Shown here: positions 25,606 to 35,000 of the stretch, piece by piece
How the letters are laid out: every line of letters starts with the position of its first letter
Numbering within the stretch: position 1 is the first letter of the stretch
Origin: JAWLEP01 sp964553045
Lineage (GTDB): Bacteria > Fermentibacterota > Fermentibacteria > Fermentibacterales > JCC-6
Length of the DNA: 64,000 bases
Direction: 5' to 3'
Assembly: GCA_964553045.1 (NCBI GenBank)
Contig: CAZKJG010000005.1
Span: forward strand, 62,001-126,000
Notes under the pieces: model-generated
Databases searched by the model: none
What the model saw: only the letters and a program-made list of their open reading frames with translations
What the model was told of the DNA's origin: nothing
Program-made: the position numbers and the translations under genes

Positions 25606-26098
25606 CAGTGCCCCTCCCTCCCTTCCGGCGGGGTCCGCGCCTGCTGCCGTGAAGTACTACCAGCAGGACCCCGCCTGCGGTAATGGCTATGTCCGCTACG
25701 TTGAAGGTGGGCCAGCGCCAGCCCCCCGCACCGAGGTCGATGAAATCCACCACCCAGCCGTAGAGAATGCGGTCCACGGCGTTTCCGGCGGCCCCGCCCA
25801 TGATCGCCCCCAGGGCAAGCAGCGACAACGGCGTGCAGCTCCGGCAGCGGCAGATGACCACCGCCACCACCACCGCCGCGACGGCACTGAAGAAGAGAAG
25901 GAACTCCGGCCCTCCCCAGGATATGCTGAACGCCGCCGCCGTATTGCGTCGAAGGGCCAGACGCACCGCAGAACCCAGCAGCTCCACCGGGTAGCCCTCG
26001 TTCAGGCCGGAAAGCGCCAGCCGCTTGGTCAGCCGGTCGGCTCCCAGCACCAGCAGGCCCAGTCCCCAGGCCCGAATACGGTAAGGCCAGCCCGGCAT
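25589..26098 (-). CDS. lspA: Lipoprotein signal peptidase (signal peptidase II)
   Basis: A 169-residue, four-helix membrane aspartyl protease. NTAAAFSI, GGAAGNAVDR and WPTFNVADIAI are the conserved regions; the catalytic Asp pair is in VDR and in VAD. It removes signal peptides of prolipoproteins after Lgt action (lgt lies at 37389-38201). ATG at 26098 overlaps the ileS stop codon (ATGA). lspA after ileS is a common arrangement. Confidence 0.95.
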   Translation of the reverse strand: MPGWPYRIRAWGLGLLVLGADRLTKRLALSGLNEGYPVELLGSAVRLALRRNTAAAFSISWGGPEFLLFFSAVAAVVVAVVICRCRSCTPLSLLALGAIMGGAAGNAVDRILYGWVVDFIDLGAGGWRWPTFNVADIAITAGGVLLVVLHGSRRGPRRKGGRGTDGEQA

Positions 26099-28860
26099 CA
26101 GCCCTCTTCCATCCTGGTCAGGACCTCCGAACAGCGAAGGCAGACGTCGTCCGCATAGGGGGCGGTGCCCACCTCGGGCATCCACTTCCAGCAGCGCTGG
26201 CACTTTCCGCCCCGGACCCTGTCCACCGTCACTGAGACCCCTTCGCCGGCGGAAACCTCCGCCGAGGAGACGATCAGGAGGTCCGCCCAGTCCTCGCCGC
26301 GGGCCGACTGCACCATCTCCGGGGGCACCGTCATCTTGACGCCGGCCTGGAGACTGTCGCGAATGAGACCGTTCTCCCTGGCCTCCTCCAGCCTCTTCTG
26401 CACCAGGGACCTGACCTCCAGATAGGGCTGCCAGGCATCCATCTCCTCCCGCTCGTCACCGGTGGTCTCCACCTCTTCCAGCAGGGCCAGATGAACGCTG
26501 TCCAGCCCCTCGGTCAGGCACTCCGGCAGGTTCTGCCATGCGTCCTCGGCGGTGAAGGGGATTATGGGAGCCAGGAGCTTCACCAGCTCTCTCAGCATGT
26601 GCGCGAGAAGGGATCTTGTCGCCCGCCTGGGCTCGCCATCCGGGTCGCCGCAGTAGAGCCTGTCCTTGCGGACGTCCAGCAGCAGGTTGGAGAGGTCGAT
26701 AACGGCGAAGTTCCGCAGCTCGCGGTAGGCGCGGTGGAACTCGAAGCGCCGGTACTCACGGAGACAAAGCTCCTGCAGCCTGCGGAAACGCAGGTAGGAG
26801 TAGCGGTCGAGGCCCCCGAGCGAGTCGGGGTCGAATCGGTGAGACTCGTACCCCCGCAGGTTGCCCAACATGAAGCGGAGCGTGTTGCGCAGCTTCTTGT
26901 ACGCCTGCCTGGCGTCATCGAGCTGCGCCATGTCCGCCCGGAAGTCGGCCGTGTAGTCTACAGAGGCGAACCAGAGCCGCAGTATGTCCGCACCCATCCT
27001 GTCCACTATCTCCAGCGGGGATATCACGTTGCCCAGTGACTTGGACATCTTCTTGCCGTGCTTGTCCTGTATGAGCCCGTGGGTGATGATGTTGTCCGTG
27101 GGCCGGTCCAGGTCCAGGGCGCAGCTGGAGATCAGACTCACGCCGAACCAGCCGCGATGCTGGTCGGTTGCCTCCAGGTAAACGGCGCAGGGGCGTTGGA
27201 GCATGTGCCTCTTGGTGAGAACGTTGTAGTGGCTCAGCGAGCTGTCGAACCATACGTCGAGTATGTCATCCACCCGCCGCAGTGAGCCGCCTCCGCAGGA
27301 GGGGCACTCCGCCGACTTCCCGGCCCGCTCGAAGAGGTCTTCGGGCCGGCACTCGAACCAGGCGTCCGAGCCGCTCTCCTCCACCAGGTCGGCTGCAGCG
27401 CCTATCACCTCCGGGTCCAGAACCGGCTCTCCGCAGTCGTCGCAGAGGAAGGCAGGCAGAGCCACTCCCCACGCCCGCTGACGGGACAGGCACCAGTCGG
27501 GACGGGATTCCATCATGTTGCGCATGCGCTCGTGGCCCCAGGCTGGATGCCAGCCGATCTCCTCCACCATGTCGAGCACCCGCTGCTTCAGGCCGTGGCG
27601 GTCCAGGTCCAGAAAGAACTGCTCGGTGGCCCTGAAGATCAGGGGACTCTTGCATCGCCAGCAGTGCGGGTAGCTGTGGCTCATGGTCCGGGAGGCCAGC
27701 AGGTGGCCCGACTCCCGCAGATCCTCGGTTATGCGGGGATTGGCCTCGAATACGTGCAGACCCGAGTAGGGTCCCGCGGCGTCGGTGAAGCGTCCGTCCT
27801 CGTCGACCGGGCTGAAGACCTCGAGGTCGAATCGGGGCGCTATCATGAAGTCCTCCGCCCCGTGCCCCGGCGCGGTGTGCACGCATCCGGTTCCGTCCTC
27901 CATGGTGACATGCTCGGCGGTAACCACCTTCGACCTGACATCGCCGTCCAGCGGGTGGCGGAGCTCCAGGCCCTCCAGCTCGGTCCCCGTGAAGGTGGGG
28001 CCCTGGACCTCTCCGTCCAGGCCGGTGTTCTCCAGGAAGGCCTCGGCCCTGTCCGCCGCCACCACCAGGCAGCCGGCCTCCGACGTACGGACCACCACGT
28101 AACGCGCGGTTGGATGCAGGGCAACGGCCCTGTTGGCCGGCAATGTCCAGGGAGTGGTGGTCCATATCACCACTCGAACGTCCTCCGGGACGCCCCTGGC
28201 GGCCCACTCATCGGGGTCGGCGGTGTCGAAGGCCACGTAGATGGAGGGTGAGGAATGGTCGGAGTACTCCACCTCGGCGTCCGCCAGGGCGGTGGAGCAG
28301 GAGGTGCACCAGTGGATCGGGCGCAGGCCGAGGTAGACGTACCCCTTCTCGGCCATCCTTCCGAAGGCCCGTACTATGCCGGACTCGTAGGAGCGACTCA
28401 TTGTCAGGTAGGGCCTCTGCCACTGCCCGAACACGCCCAGCCGTCGGAACTCCTCGCGCTGCACATCGACGAACCTGGAAGCGTACTCACGGCATCTGGC
28501 GCGGATCTCGGACCTTGTCAGGCCCTTCCCCTCGGCGGCGCTGACCACCTTGTGCTCTATGGGCATTCCGTGGCAGTCCCAGCCCGGCACGTAGGGGGAG
28601 TCGTAGCCCATCATGGTGTGGGACTTGACTATGAAGTCCTTCAGTATCTTGTTCAGGGCGGTGCCCAGATGGACGTGCCCGTTGGCGTAGGGAGGTCCGT
28701 CGTGGAGCACGAAGCGGGGACGCTCCTCTCCGGCCTTCCTCAGCCTTCCCTCGATGTTCTTCTCCTCCCACGCCCTGAGCATCTCCGGCTCCCTCTCAAT
28801 GAGGTTGCCCTTCATGGAGAAGCTGGTCTTCGGCAGACTGATGGATTCCTTGTAACTCAT
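26098..28860 (-). CDS. ileS: Isoleucyl-tRNA synthetase
   Basis: A 920-residue class I synthetase. GHVHLGTAL (HIGH motif, about 58) and KMSKSLGNV (about 602) form the active site. The CP1 editing domain between them has the expected WTTTPWTLPANRAVALHP. The anticodon-binding region precedes a C-terminal zinc finger (KCQRCWKWMPEVG ... CLRCSEVL). ATG at 28860 has GGGGGAGG upstream, which leaves 7 nt after the neighbouring stop codon. Confidence 0.97.
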   Translation of the reverse strand: MSYKESISLPKTSFSMKGNLIEREPEMLRAWEEKNIEGRLRKAGEERPRFVLHDGPPYANGHVHLGTALNKILKDFIVKSHTMMGYDSPYVPGWDCHGMPIEHKVVSAAEGKGLTRSEIRARCREYASRFVDVQREEFRRLGVFGQWQRPYLTMSRSYESGIVRAFGRMAEKGYVYLGLRPIHWCTSCSTALADAEVEYSDHSSPSIYVAFDTADPDEWAARGVPEDVRVVIWTTTPWTLPANRAVALHPTARYVVVRTSEAGCLVVAADRAEAFLENTGLDGEVQGPTFTGTELEGLELRHPLDGDVRSKVVTAEHVTMEDGTGCVHTAPGHGAEDFMIAPRFDLEVFSPVDEDGRFTDAAGPYSGLHVFEANPRITEDLRESGHLLASRTMSHSYPHCWRCKSPLIFRATEQFFLDLDRHGLKQRVLDMVEEIGWHPAWGHERMRNMMESRPDWCLSRQRAWGVALPAFLCDDCGEPVLDPEVIGAAADLVEESGSDAWFECRPEDLFERAGKSAECPSCGGGSLRRVDDILDVWFDSSLSHYNVLTKRHMLQRPCAVYLEATDQHRGWFGVSLISSCALDLDRPTDNIITHGLIQDKHGKKMSKSLGNVISPLEIVDRMGADILRLWFASVDYTADFRADMAQLDDARQAYKKLRNTLRFMLGNLRGYESHRFDPDSLGGLDRYSYLRFRRLQELCLREYRRFEFHRAYRELRNFAVIDLSNLLLDVRKDRLYCGDPDGEPRRATRSLLAHMLRELVKLLAPIIPFTAEDAWQNLPECLTEGLDSVHLALLEEVETTGDEREEMDAWQPYLEVRSLVQKRLEEARENGLIRDSLQAGVKMTVPPEMVQSARGEDWADLLIVSSAEVSAGEGVSVTVDRVRGGKCQRCWKWMPEVGTAPYADDVCLRCSEVLTRMEEG

Positions 28861-28867
28861 TCGCCCC

Positions 28868-29458
28868 TCACCTCCCCCGTGCCTTCGGTGTCTGCGCCCC
28901 GTCTCGTTCGTCTCCCGAAACATCACTCAGAAGAGCCTCGACCGCCTCGGACAGCGGCACGGGCTCGTCGCAAACCGACCCCCAGGCGCTGCACCTGACC
29001 AGGAGCATGACGCTGCCCCCGCCATGTCCGGCGACTATCGCCTCTTCCACCGCCGACGAAACGGCGGCGGCCGCACCGGTCGAGGACAGCTCGGCCGGTG
29101 TTGCCAGCTCCCATCTGGGCACCCTGAGGACCACTCCCCGGGACCAGCTCCCCTCCGGGCTTCTGTAGATGCCCTTCAGCGAGGGAAAGCGGGGGCCCAG
29201 GTCGTCGAGGTTGGGTCCGGCCAGGGGGCTGGACCCGAATAGGTCTATGTGGTCCTCGGCCGCCATCCACCCGGAATCGGCGGCGGCCCCGTCCGCGCAG
29301 AGGAGGAAAAGCCTCTCCCCTCTACGCAGGGCCGAGCGGACCACGCTGCGGCCTTTCCCGTCTGCGCCCCTGCGCACGACGCGTAGTGGCCGACCGCTGA
29401 CCCTGGACTCGAGGTCTTCGGGCCAGGCTTCGGGAAGCAGCACAAGCATTCGAGCCAT
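28868..29458 (-). CDS. Shortened purine-nucleoside-phosphorylase-like protein
   Basis: A 196-residue protein that resembles the central and C-terminal parts of PNP/MTAP family enzymes. EDHIDLFGSSPLAGPN...GPRFPSL (about 69-93) matches the family DHInltG.nPL.GpN...GpRFp. WELATPAEL (117-124) matches the substrate-site YETPAE, and the following AAAVSSAVEEAIVAGHGGGSVMLL matches the helix and strand after it. The phosphate-binding N-terminal third is gone, and the base-binding Asn in the S-x-x-T-N strand is missing (RCSAWG). It is probably catalytically dead, or a decaying gene that keeps an open frame. ATG start; upstream of ileS by 7 nt, so cotranscribed. Confidence 0.6.
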   Translation of the reverse strand: MARMLVLLPEAWPEDLESRVSGRPLRVVRRGADGKGRSVVRSALRRGERLFLLCADGAAADSGWMAAEDHIDLFGSSPLAGPNLDDLGPRFPSLKGIYRSPEGSWSRGVVLRVPRWELATPAELSSTGAAAAVSSAVEEAIVAGHGGGSVMLLVRCSAWGSVCDEPVPLSEAVEALLSDVSGDERDGAQTPKARGR

Positions 29459-29486
29459 TCCTCTCCGGTCCGGGTGTAAACCCTGC

Positions 29487-29520
29487 GGGGCGGCGCCGGT
29501 AAGTAACCGGGGGCCGCCCC
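29487..29520 (-). terminator. Long GC-rich hairpin after DUF167
   Basis: GGGGCGGC pairs with GCCGCCCC around an inner CCGGT-TACTT-ACCGG stem, in the 120-nt gap between the DUF167 gene and the PNP-like gene. No T-run follows. It could attenuate or end transcription from the Trm112/DUF167 pair. Confidence 0.4.
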
Positions 29521-29578
29521 GACGGGAACAGCGATTATGTGAAGCCGAAGGGTCAGGTGCAAGCTGAGATGGGGTGGT

Positions 29579-29839
29579 CTATCGGTACCAGTCCGGCCTC
29601 CGGGTGGCCCCGGATACGGCCACCCTCTTCCGTCGGCCTCCCGCGCCGAAGAGTATCTCCACCGCAGAGCTCCGCGTGCCGAAGGCCTCGGCCAGCATCT
29701 CCCGCAGCTCACGGTTGGCCTTTCCGTCCACCGGCGGAGAAGCGAGGCCGAAGCGGAGAGTCCCGTCTTCCATCCTGCCCAGGAAGCCCGGCCGCGAAGA
29801 CCTCGGCACCACCTTGAGGCCCAGGACGACTCGGGTCAC
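29579..29839 (-). CDS. DUF167 (YggU-like) protein
   Basis: An 86-residue small alpha/beta protein. LKVVPRSSRPGF, ASPPVDGKANRELREML and VEILFGAGGRRKRVAVSG follow the DUF167/YggU pattern. Its function is unknown. The GTG start overlaps the TGA of the Trm112 gene (GTGA), so translation is probably coupled. Confidence 0.9.
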   Translation of the reverse strand: MTRVVLGLKVVPRSSRPGFLGRMEDGTLRFGLASPPVDGKANRELREMLAEAFGTRSSAVEILFGAGGRRKRVAVSGATRRPDWYR

Positions 29840-30012
29840 TCCTCCTCCAGGGGAGCAGCCTCGTCTATCAGCATGATGGGTATGTCGTCCTCCACCCGGT
29901 AGACCAGCCTGCACTTGTGGCAGATCAGCTCCTCCCGCGGCTCGGTTCTGTACTCCAGCTCGCCCTTGCACTTGGGGCAGGCCAGTATCTCCAAGAGCTT
30001 CTCGTCCAGCAT
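29836..30012 (-). CDS. Trm112-family zinc-ribbon protein
   Basis: A 58-residue protein: LLEILACPKCKGELEYR, then LICHKCRLVYRVEDDIPIMLIDEA. It has two CxxC pairs and the closing DDIPIML motif of the bacterial YcaR/Trm112 family. Eukaryotic Trm112 activates methyltransferases, but the bacterial role is not settled. ATG with GGGGGAG upstream, 8 nt after the M29 aminopeptidase. Confidence 0.92.
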   Translation of the reverse strand: MLDEKLLEILACPKCKGELEYRTEPREELICHKCRLVYRVEDDIPIMLIDEAAPLEEE

Positions 30013-30020
30013 GTCTCCCC

Positions 30021-31277
30021 CTATATCACAAAGCTTCCGTTCTCCATGATCAGCTCCTCGCCGCCGTCTCCGTCAACGCCCCAGACGGAGACCTCCTGCG
30101 AGCCGATCATGAAATCGGTGTGGACCAGCGAGACGTTGCAGTTGACCCCGCGCAGTTCGTCGGAGTCCATCTCCGTTCCACCCTCTATGCAGTCGGCGTA
30201 GCCGTTGCCCAGGGCTATGTGGCAGGCCGCGTTCTCGTCGAAGAGAATGCTGTAGAAGACACGGCCGCTTTGAAAGATGGGAGAGGATACGTCGACGAGG
30301 GCCACCTCTCCCAGGTAGGGGGCCCTGTCATCGGTCTCCAGGTAGCGGGCCAGCGTCTCCTCGTTCCTGTCGGCGCCGAAATCCACGACCTTTCCGTCGC
30401 GGAAGCTGAACCAGGCCCCCTCGACCTGGGTCCCCATTACCTCCACGGGCCTGGTGCAGGCCGCACGGCCGCTGGTTCTGCCGCAGTCGGGCGTGCTGAA
30501 TATCTCCTCGGTGGGTATGTTGGGGAAGAACATCCTGCCGTCCGCCGCCCGGCATCTTCCGCCGGCGAATACGCGGTCGGGTCTCATTCCCACGAACAGG
30601 TCGGTGCCCGGGCCGCGGAAGCGAATGCCGTCGTAGCGGGCCCGGTTCATGTGCCGGCAGCGGCCCTTCAGCACGGCGTCGTGCTCCATCCAGGCCTTCG
30701 CAGGGTCCTCGGCGTCCAGGCGCAGTATGGGAACCAGCAGCCCCCAGATCCGCTCCTCCCAATCATCGTGGACCCCTTCCAGGACCTTCTCCGCCCATGC
30801 CTCGGTGGGGCTGAGACACACGTTCCAGGAGATCCTGTTGGAGGAAACGGCCGACATGAAGTCCCGGGCCGCCTGGCGGGTCGCCCTCTGCATCCTTCCC
30901 AGCCGCTGCGGGTCGGCTCCCTCGTAGACATCCGGGTCCTCGGGCCCCCGAATGGCCATGCTTGCCCAGTTCTCCTCCACTATGGTGTCGTACATCTTCG
31001 GGGTGTAGCCGGGAACGAAGTCCAGATAATCCGGGTCCGCCGACTCGTCCAGCCTTATTCTGCCGGCGACCGGATCGCCGTATCGCATCACAACCGCCCG
31101 GGCACCGGCCCTGTAGGCCTCCCGCGCCACTTCCCTGGCGAACTTCCTGTGTACCGCCTCCGCCCGAATAAGCAGTGGCTGTCCCTCTTTGACGCTGACT
31201 CCGGATCGCACCAGCATCCGGGCGTAATCCGCTCGAATCTCGTTTATGTTCATCAGGCTTACCTTTTCCCTTCCCAT
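30021..31277 (-). CDS. M29-family aminopeptidase (AmpS-like)
   Basis: A 418-residue metallo-aminopeptidase of the thermophilic M29 family. N-terminal YARMLVRSGVSVKEGQPLLIRAEAVHR; the catalytic domain has NIPTEEIFSTPD, HIALGNGYADCIEG (about 351) and SLVHTDFMIGS (about 386), which carry the Glu, His and Asp metal ligands. It releases N-terminal residues from peptides in the cytoplasm. Two ATGs are possible. I chose 31277, with GGGGGA 5 nt upstream; 31253 (MNINEIR) is the alternative. Confidence 0.9.
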   Translation of the reverse strand: MGREKVSLMNINEIRADYARMLVRSGVSVKEGQPLLIRAEAVHRKFAREVAREAYRAGARAVVMRYGDPVAGRIRLDESADPDYLDFVPGYTPKMYDTIVEENWASMAIRGPEDPDVYEGADPQRLGRMQRATRQAARDFMSAVSSNRISWNVCLSPTEAWAEKVLEGVHDDWEERIWGLLVPILRLDAEDPAKAWMEHDAVLKGRCRHMNRARYDGIRFRGPGTDLFVGMRPDRVFAGGRCRAADGRMFFPNIPTEEIFSTPDCGRTSGRAACTRPVEVMGTQVEGAWFSFRDGKVVDFGADRNEETLARYLETDDRAPYLGEVALVDVSSPIFQSGRVFYSILFDENAACHIALGNGYADCIEGGTEMDSDELRGVNCNVSLVHTDFMIGSQEVSVWGVDGDGGEELIMENGSFVI

Positions 31278-31290
31278 CGCGTCCCCCGTA

Positions 31291-32004
31291 TCACAATAGA
31301 CCCAGGAAATCCACCGCCAGGGCCCTGAAGCTCTCCCCTCCCGTTTCCAGTATGTCTTTGAGCTGAAGCGATATCCGTACCTGACCGAAGCTCTCCCAGT
31401 ACGCCTCCAGGTTCACGAAGCCCCCGTCGTGGTCGAAGCGTACACTATCGGCCTCGGCGGTGGCCAGGTCCCAGTCGGCCGCCAGGCCGAATCCCGCCGG
31501 AAGACTCTTGTCAATGCCCAGGAAGAGCCCGGCGTGCTCCGAATGTCCCGGAGAGAGGCTGATGCCTCCATGCAGGCCGAGGTCCCCCGGAGCCATGGCG
31601 AAGTTCTTGCTGGCGACAAGGTAGAATCCCCGGTCGTGCCTGGAGTAGGCCCCCCCGGCCCTCGCCGGCTCCTCGCGGCCGTCGTAGCCCGCCGCCAGGC
31701 CCGGGAATCCCTCGGTCTCCCCCAGAAAGCGGAACCTGCCCAGCAGCGTGACGTGATCGAACCAGTCGGTCTCGCCGGTGCCGGTCAGATTCCAGGCTCC
31801 GTAGGAAGCCCCGACCATCAGTCCCCTGGTCAGTCCCAGCGAGATGGAGAAGGTCAGGCCGTTGTCCGGGAAGGTGCCCATGCCCACGTAGTAGGTCCGC
31901 TTCGCGACCACGCCGGCGGTGGGTTCGAAGACCAGCCTCATCAGCTCCCCGGCGCCCGCCCAGCCGACAACGGCCGTCAACAGCAGCAGACAGAGCCGTC
32001 TCAT
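31291..32004 (-). CDS. Predicted outer-membrane beta-barrel protein
   Basis: A 237-residue protein with a signal peptide (MRRLCLLLLTAVVGWAGAGE). Amphipathic beta-strands follow in regular order (LTFSISLGLTRGLMVGASYGAWN, GFYLVASKNFAM, LGLHGGISLSPG, AGLFLGIDKSL, FGLAADWDLATAE). The pattern fits the YjbH/porin-like barrels common in FCB candidate phyla; the function is unknown. Its ATG overlaps the dnaE stop codon (ATGA). Confidence 0.75.
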   Translation of the reverse strand: MRRLCLLLLTAVVGWAGAGELMRLVFEPTAGVVAKRTYYVGMGTFPDNGLTFSISLGLTRGLMVGASYGAWNLTGTGETDWFDHVTLLGRFRFLGETEGFPGLAAGYDGREEPARAGGAYSRHDRGFYLVASKNFAMAPGDLGLHGGISLSPGHSEHAGLFLGIDKSLPAGFGLAADWDLATAEADSVRFDHDGGFVNLEAYWESFGQVRISLQLKDILETGGESFRALAVDFLGLL

Positions 32005-35000
32005 CGGATACCCCCTCCAGCATGAAGGCTCACGCTCTCCTCGCCAAGGACGTTCCTCAGCCTATCCAGAAGCCCATCGGTGGGGTTCACCCGCAGAGAA
32101 CGGGAGACCGCGCTGGCCCTCCGCCCGGAGGGGTGCCGCACGGTTACACGCACCCTGCCTCCACCGGGGGAGGCCTTTATGGCCTCCAATGCGCTGCTCA
32201 GCGTCTCCTTCTTGAGGGCGTCGCTTTCGATCACGATGTCCAGGCCGGCGCCCAGCTCCTCCCGGCACCTCTCCAGGGGGATGACCCTGCTGACGCAGAG
32301 CTTCCTGTCGCCCCGCCGCTCGCTGATCTCGCCCTCAAGGAAAACTGCTCTGCCCGTTTCCAGCAGGTCTCCGTAACGGCTCAGGCAGTCGCTGAACGCG
32401 ATGACGTCCGCGCTTCCCTCCCTGCCCTCCAGGGTGACAAAGGCCATGTCCCCGTTCCGTGTGGGCAGCAGCCTCTTCTCCTTCACCAGGCCCGCAGTGG
32501 AAGCGTAGCGTCCCGCTGCGCCGTCCAGCTCCTCCACCCTGCAGGTGGCCAGCTGCGACACCTCGGCGTCGAAACGGTCCAGTGGATGGCCGGTCAGGAA
32601 GAAGCCCAGAAGTGATCTCTCCATCTTGAGCTTCTCGCCCAGATCCATGTCGTCGGTACGTACCAGCTCCGGCCGATGAGGCACCTCGCCGCCTCCGGCG
32701 GAGAACAGCGACATCTGCCCGGCCTCGCGAAGGCGGCGGAGCTTCTGTCCGTACTCCAGGCCCCGCTCCAAACTGGCCAGGAGGCTGGCCCGGTTCCCCT
32801 CCAGGCAGTCCAGAGCGCCCGCCCCGGTCAGGGACTCCAGGGAGCGTTTGTTGACGCACCCCTCCCCCACCCGCTCGCAGAGATCGTAGAGGTCCGTGTA
32901 CGGCCCGTTCTCCTCCCTCTCCCGAACTATGGCCGAAGCCGGAACCTCGCCTACGTTCTTCACGGCCGAAAGGGCGTAGACGATCCTTCCACCGTCGTCG
33001 ACGTCGAAGTTGACGCTGCTCTGATTGACGGAGGGGGGGACTATCTCCAGGCCCATTCTGCCGCACTCCTCCACCAGGGCGGTTATCTTGTCTATCTTGC
33101 CGATCTCGCTGGCCAGGTTCGCGGCCATGAACTCCGCCGGGTAATGGGCCTTCAGGTAGGCGGTCTGGTAGGCCAGTACCGCATAGCTGACCGCGTGCGA
33201 CTTGTTGAAGCCGTATCCGGCGAAGCGCTCGATCTGGTCGAAAACCTCCTCGGCCGTCGCGCGCTCCACCCCCCGTTCCAGAGCACCCTCCATGAACCGC
33301 CTGCGCATGCCGGCCATCACCTCGGGGTCCTTCTTGGACATGGCCCTTCGAAGGATGTCGGCGTCGGCCATGGACATACCGGCCAGCCGGTTGGCTATGC
33401 CCATCACCTGCTCCTGGTAGATGATCACGCCGTAGGTCTCCGAGAGAATGTCCTCGAGGTCGGGGTGGGGGTAGTCGATGGTGAAATCCCGCTCCGGGTC
33501 CTCCATGCCCCTCTTGTTCTCGGCGTAGAGGTCTATCATGTGCATCGAGCCCGGACGGAAGATGGCCACCGACGCCACCACGTCGTCCAGCCTGCTGACC
33601 TCGATCTTCCGCAGTGCCTCCCGCATTCCCGAGCTTTCCAGCTGGAACACACCTATGGTTTCGCCGGCCCGTATCAGGCTGTAGGTCTGAGGGTCATCGA
33701 AACCCAGACCGTCAAGGCTCAGCGACGGGTCGCGGCGTCGGGCCATGTCGGCGGCGTGACGGATCACGGTCGTGGTTCGAAGGCCCAGCACATCGAGCTT
33801 CATCAGCCCCATCTTCTCCGCGGCCTTCATCTCGTACTGGGTAGTGATCTCCCCCTCCTTGGTCCTGTAGAGGGGAACGTAATCGTCCAGGCGGCCGGGG
33901 GTGATTATCACACCGGCGGCGTGAACAGATGCGTTGCGGGCGATCGCCACCAGATCCCGCGAGTACTCCAGCAACTCCTCCACCCGGCCGTCCCGTTCCC
34001 GCAGCTCGGCCAGATCCGGCACGGCCTCGACGACTTCGGCAAGGGGCGCGTCCGGGTCGGGAGCGGTGGCCACCAGCTTTGCCAGCCGGTCGCCCTCGTC
34101 AAAGCTCATTCCCATCACCCTGGCCACATCGCGGACCACCAGCCGGTTCTTCATGCGGTTGAAGGTGATGAGCTGGCATACGCTCTCGCGGCCGTAGCGG
34201 TCGATTATGTGGTGGATGATCTCGCCCCGCCTCTCGTAGCAGACGTCCAGGTCTATGTCCGGCATCTGCTTGCGGGCCGGGTTCAGGAACCGCTCGAAGC
34301 TCAGGCCGTAGGTGAGGGGGTTGATGTCAGTGATGTCTATGGCGTAGGAGACCAGGCTTCCGGCGGCGGAGCCCCTGCCCGGACCCATGGGGATATCATG
34401 GGAGAGGGCCCAGCGCCGGAGCTCGGAGACTATCAGGAAGTAGCCGGGAAATCCCATGTCGGAGATGATGCCCAGCTCGTGGTCCAGCCTGTCGGTCTCC
34501 CGCTCCTCGGGCTCCCGGCCCAGCCTGTTTCGCAGGCCGTCGAAGGAAAGCCTGCGCAGGTACTCGTCCATGCTCCCGTACTCCCGCGGAATCTCGAACT
34601 CCGGCAGCAGGGACTCGCCCCTGTCCAGGGAGAACGAGCATCGCTCGGCTATCCTGACGGTGTTCGTGAGACTCTCGGGAATCCAGTCGAAGAGCCTCTC
34701 CATCTCCAGGGGGGTCTTCACGTAGAACTCCTGCGTGGAGAACCGCATACGGTCCGGGTCCTCGAGCTTCTTTCCCGTCTGAAGGCACAGCAGCACCTCG
34801 TGTGCCCTCGCCTGGTCCCTTCTCAGATAGTGGGCATCGTTGGTTGCCGCGACCGGAGCCTCCATCTCCGCGCCCAGCTCGGCGAGGTCGCGCAGGATCC
34901 GCCTCTCGTCCTCCAGACCGTGGTCCATGAGCTCCAGGAAGAAGTTCTCCCTTCCCACGAGGTCCTGGTACCATCTGACGGCCTCCCTGGCGCCCTGCCT

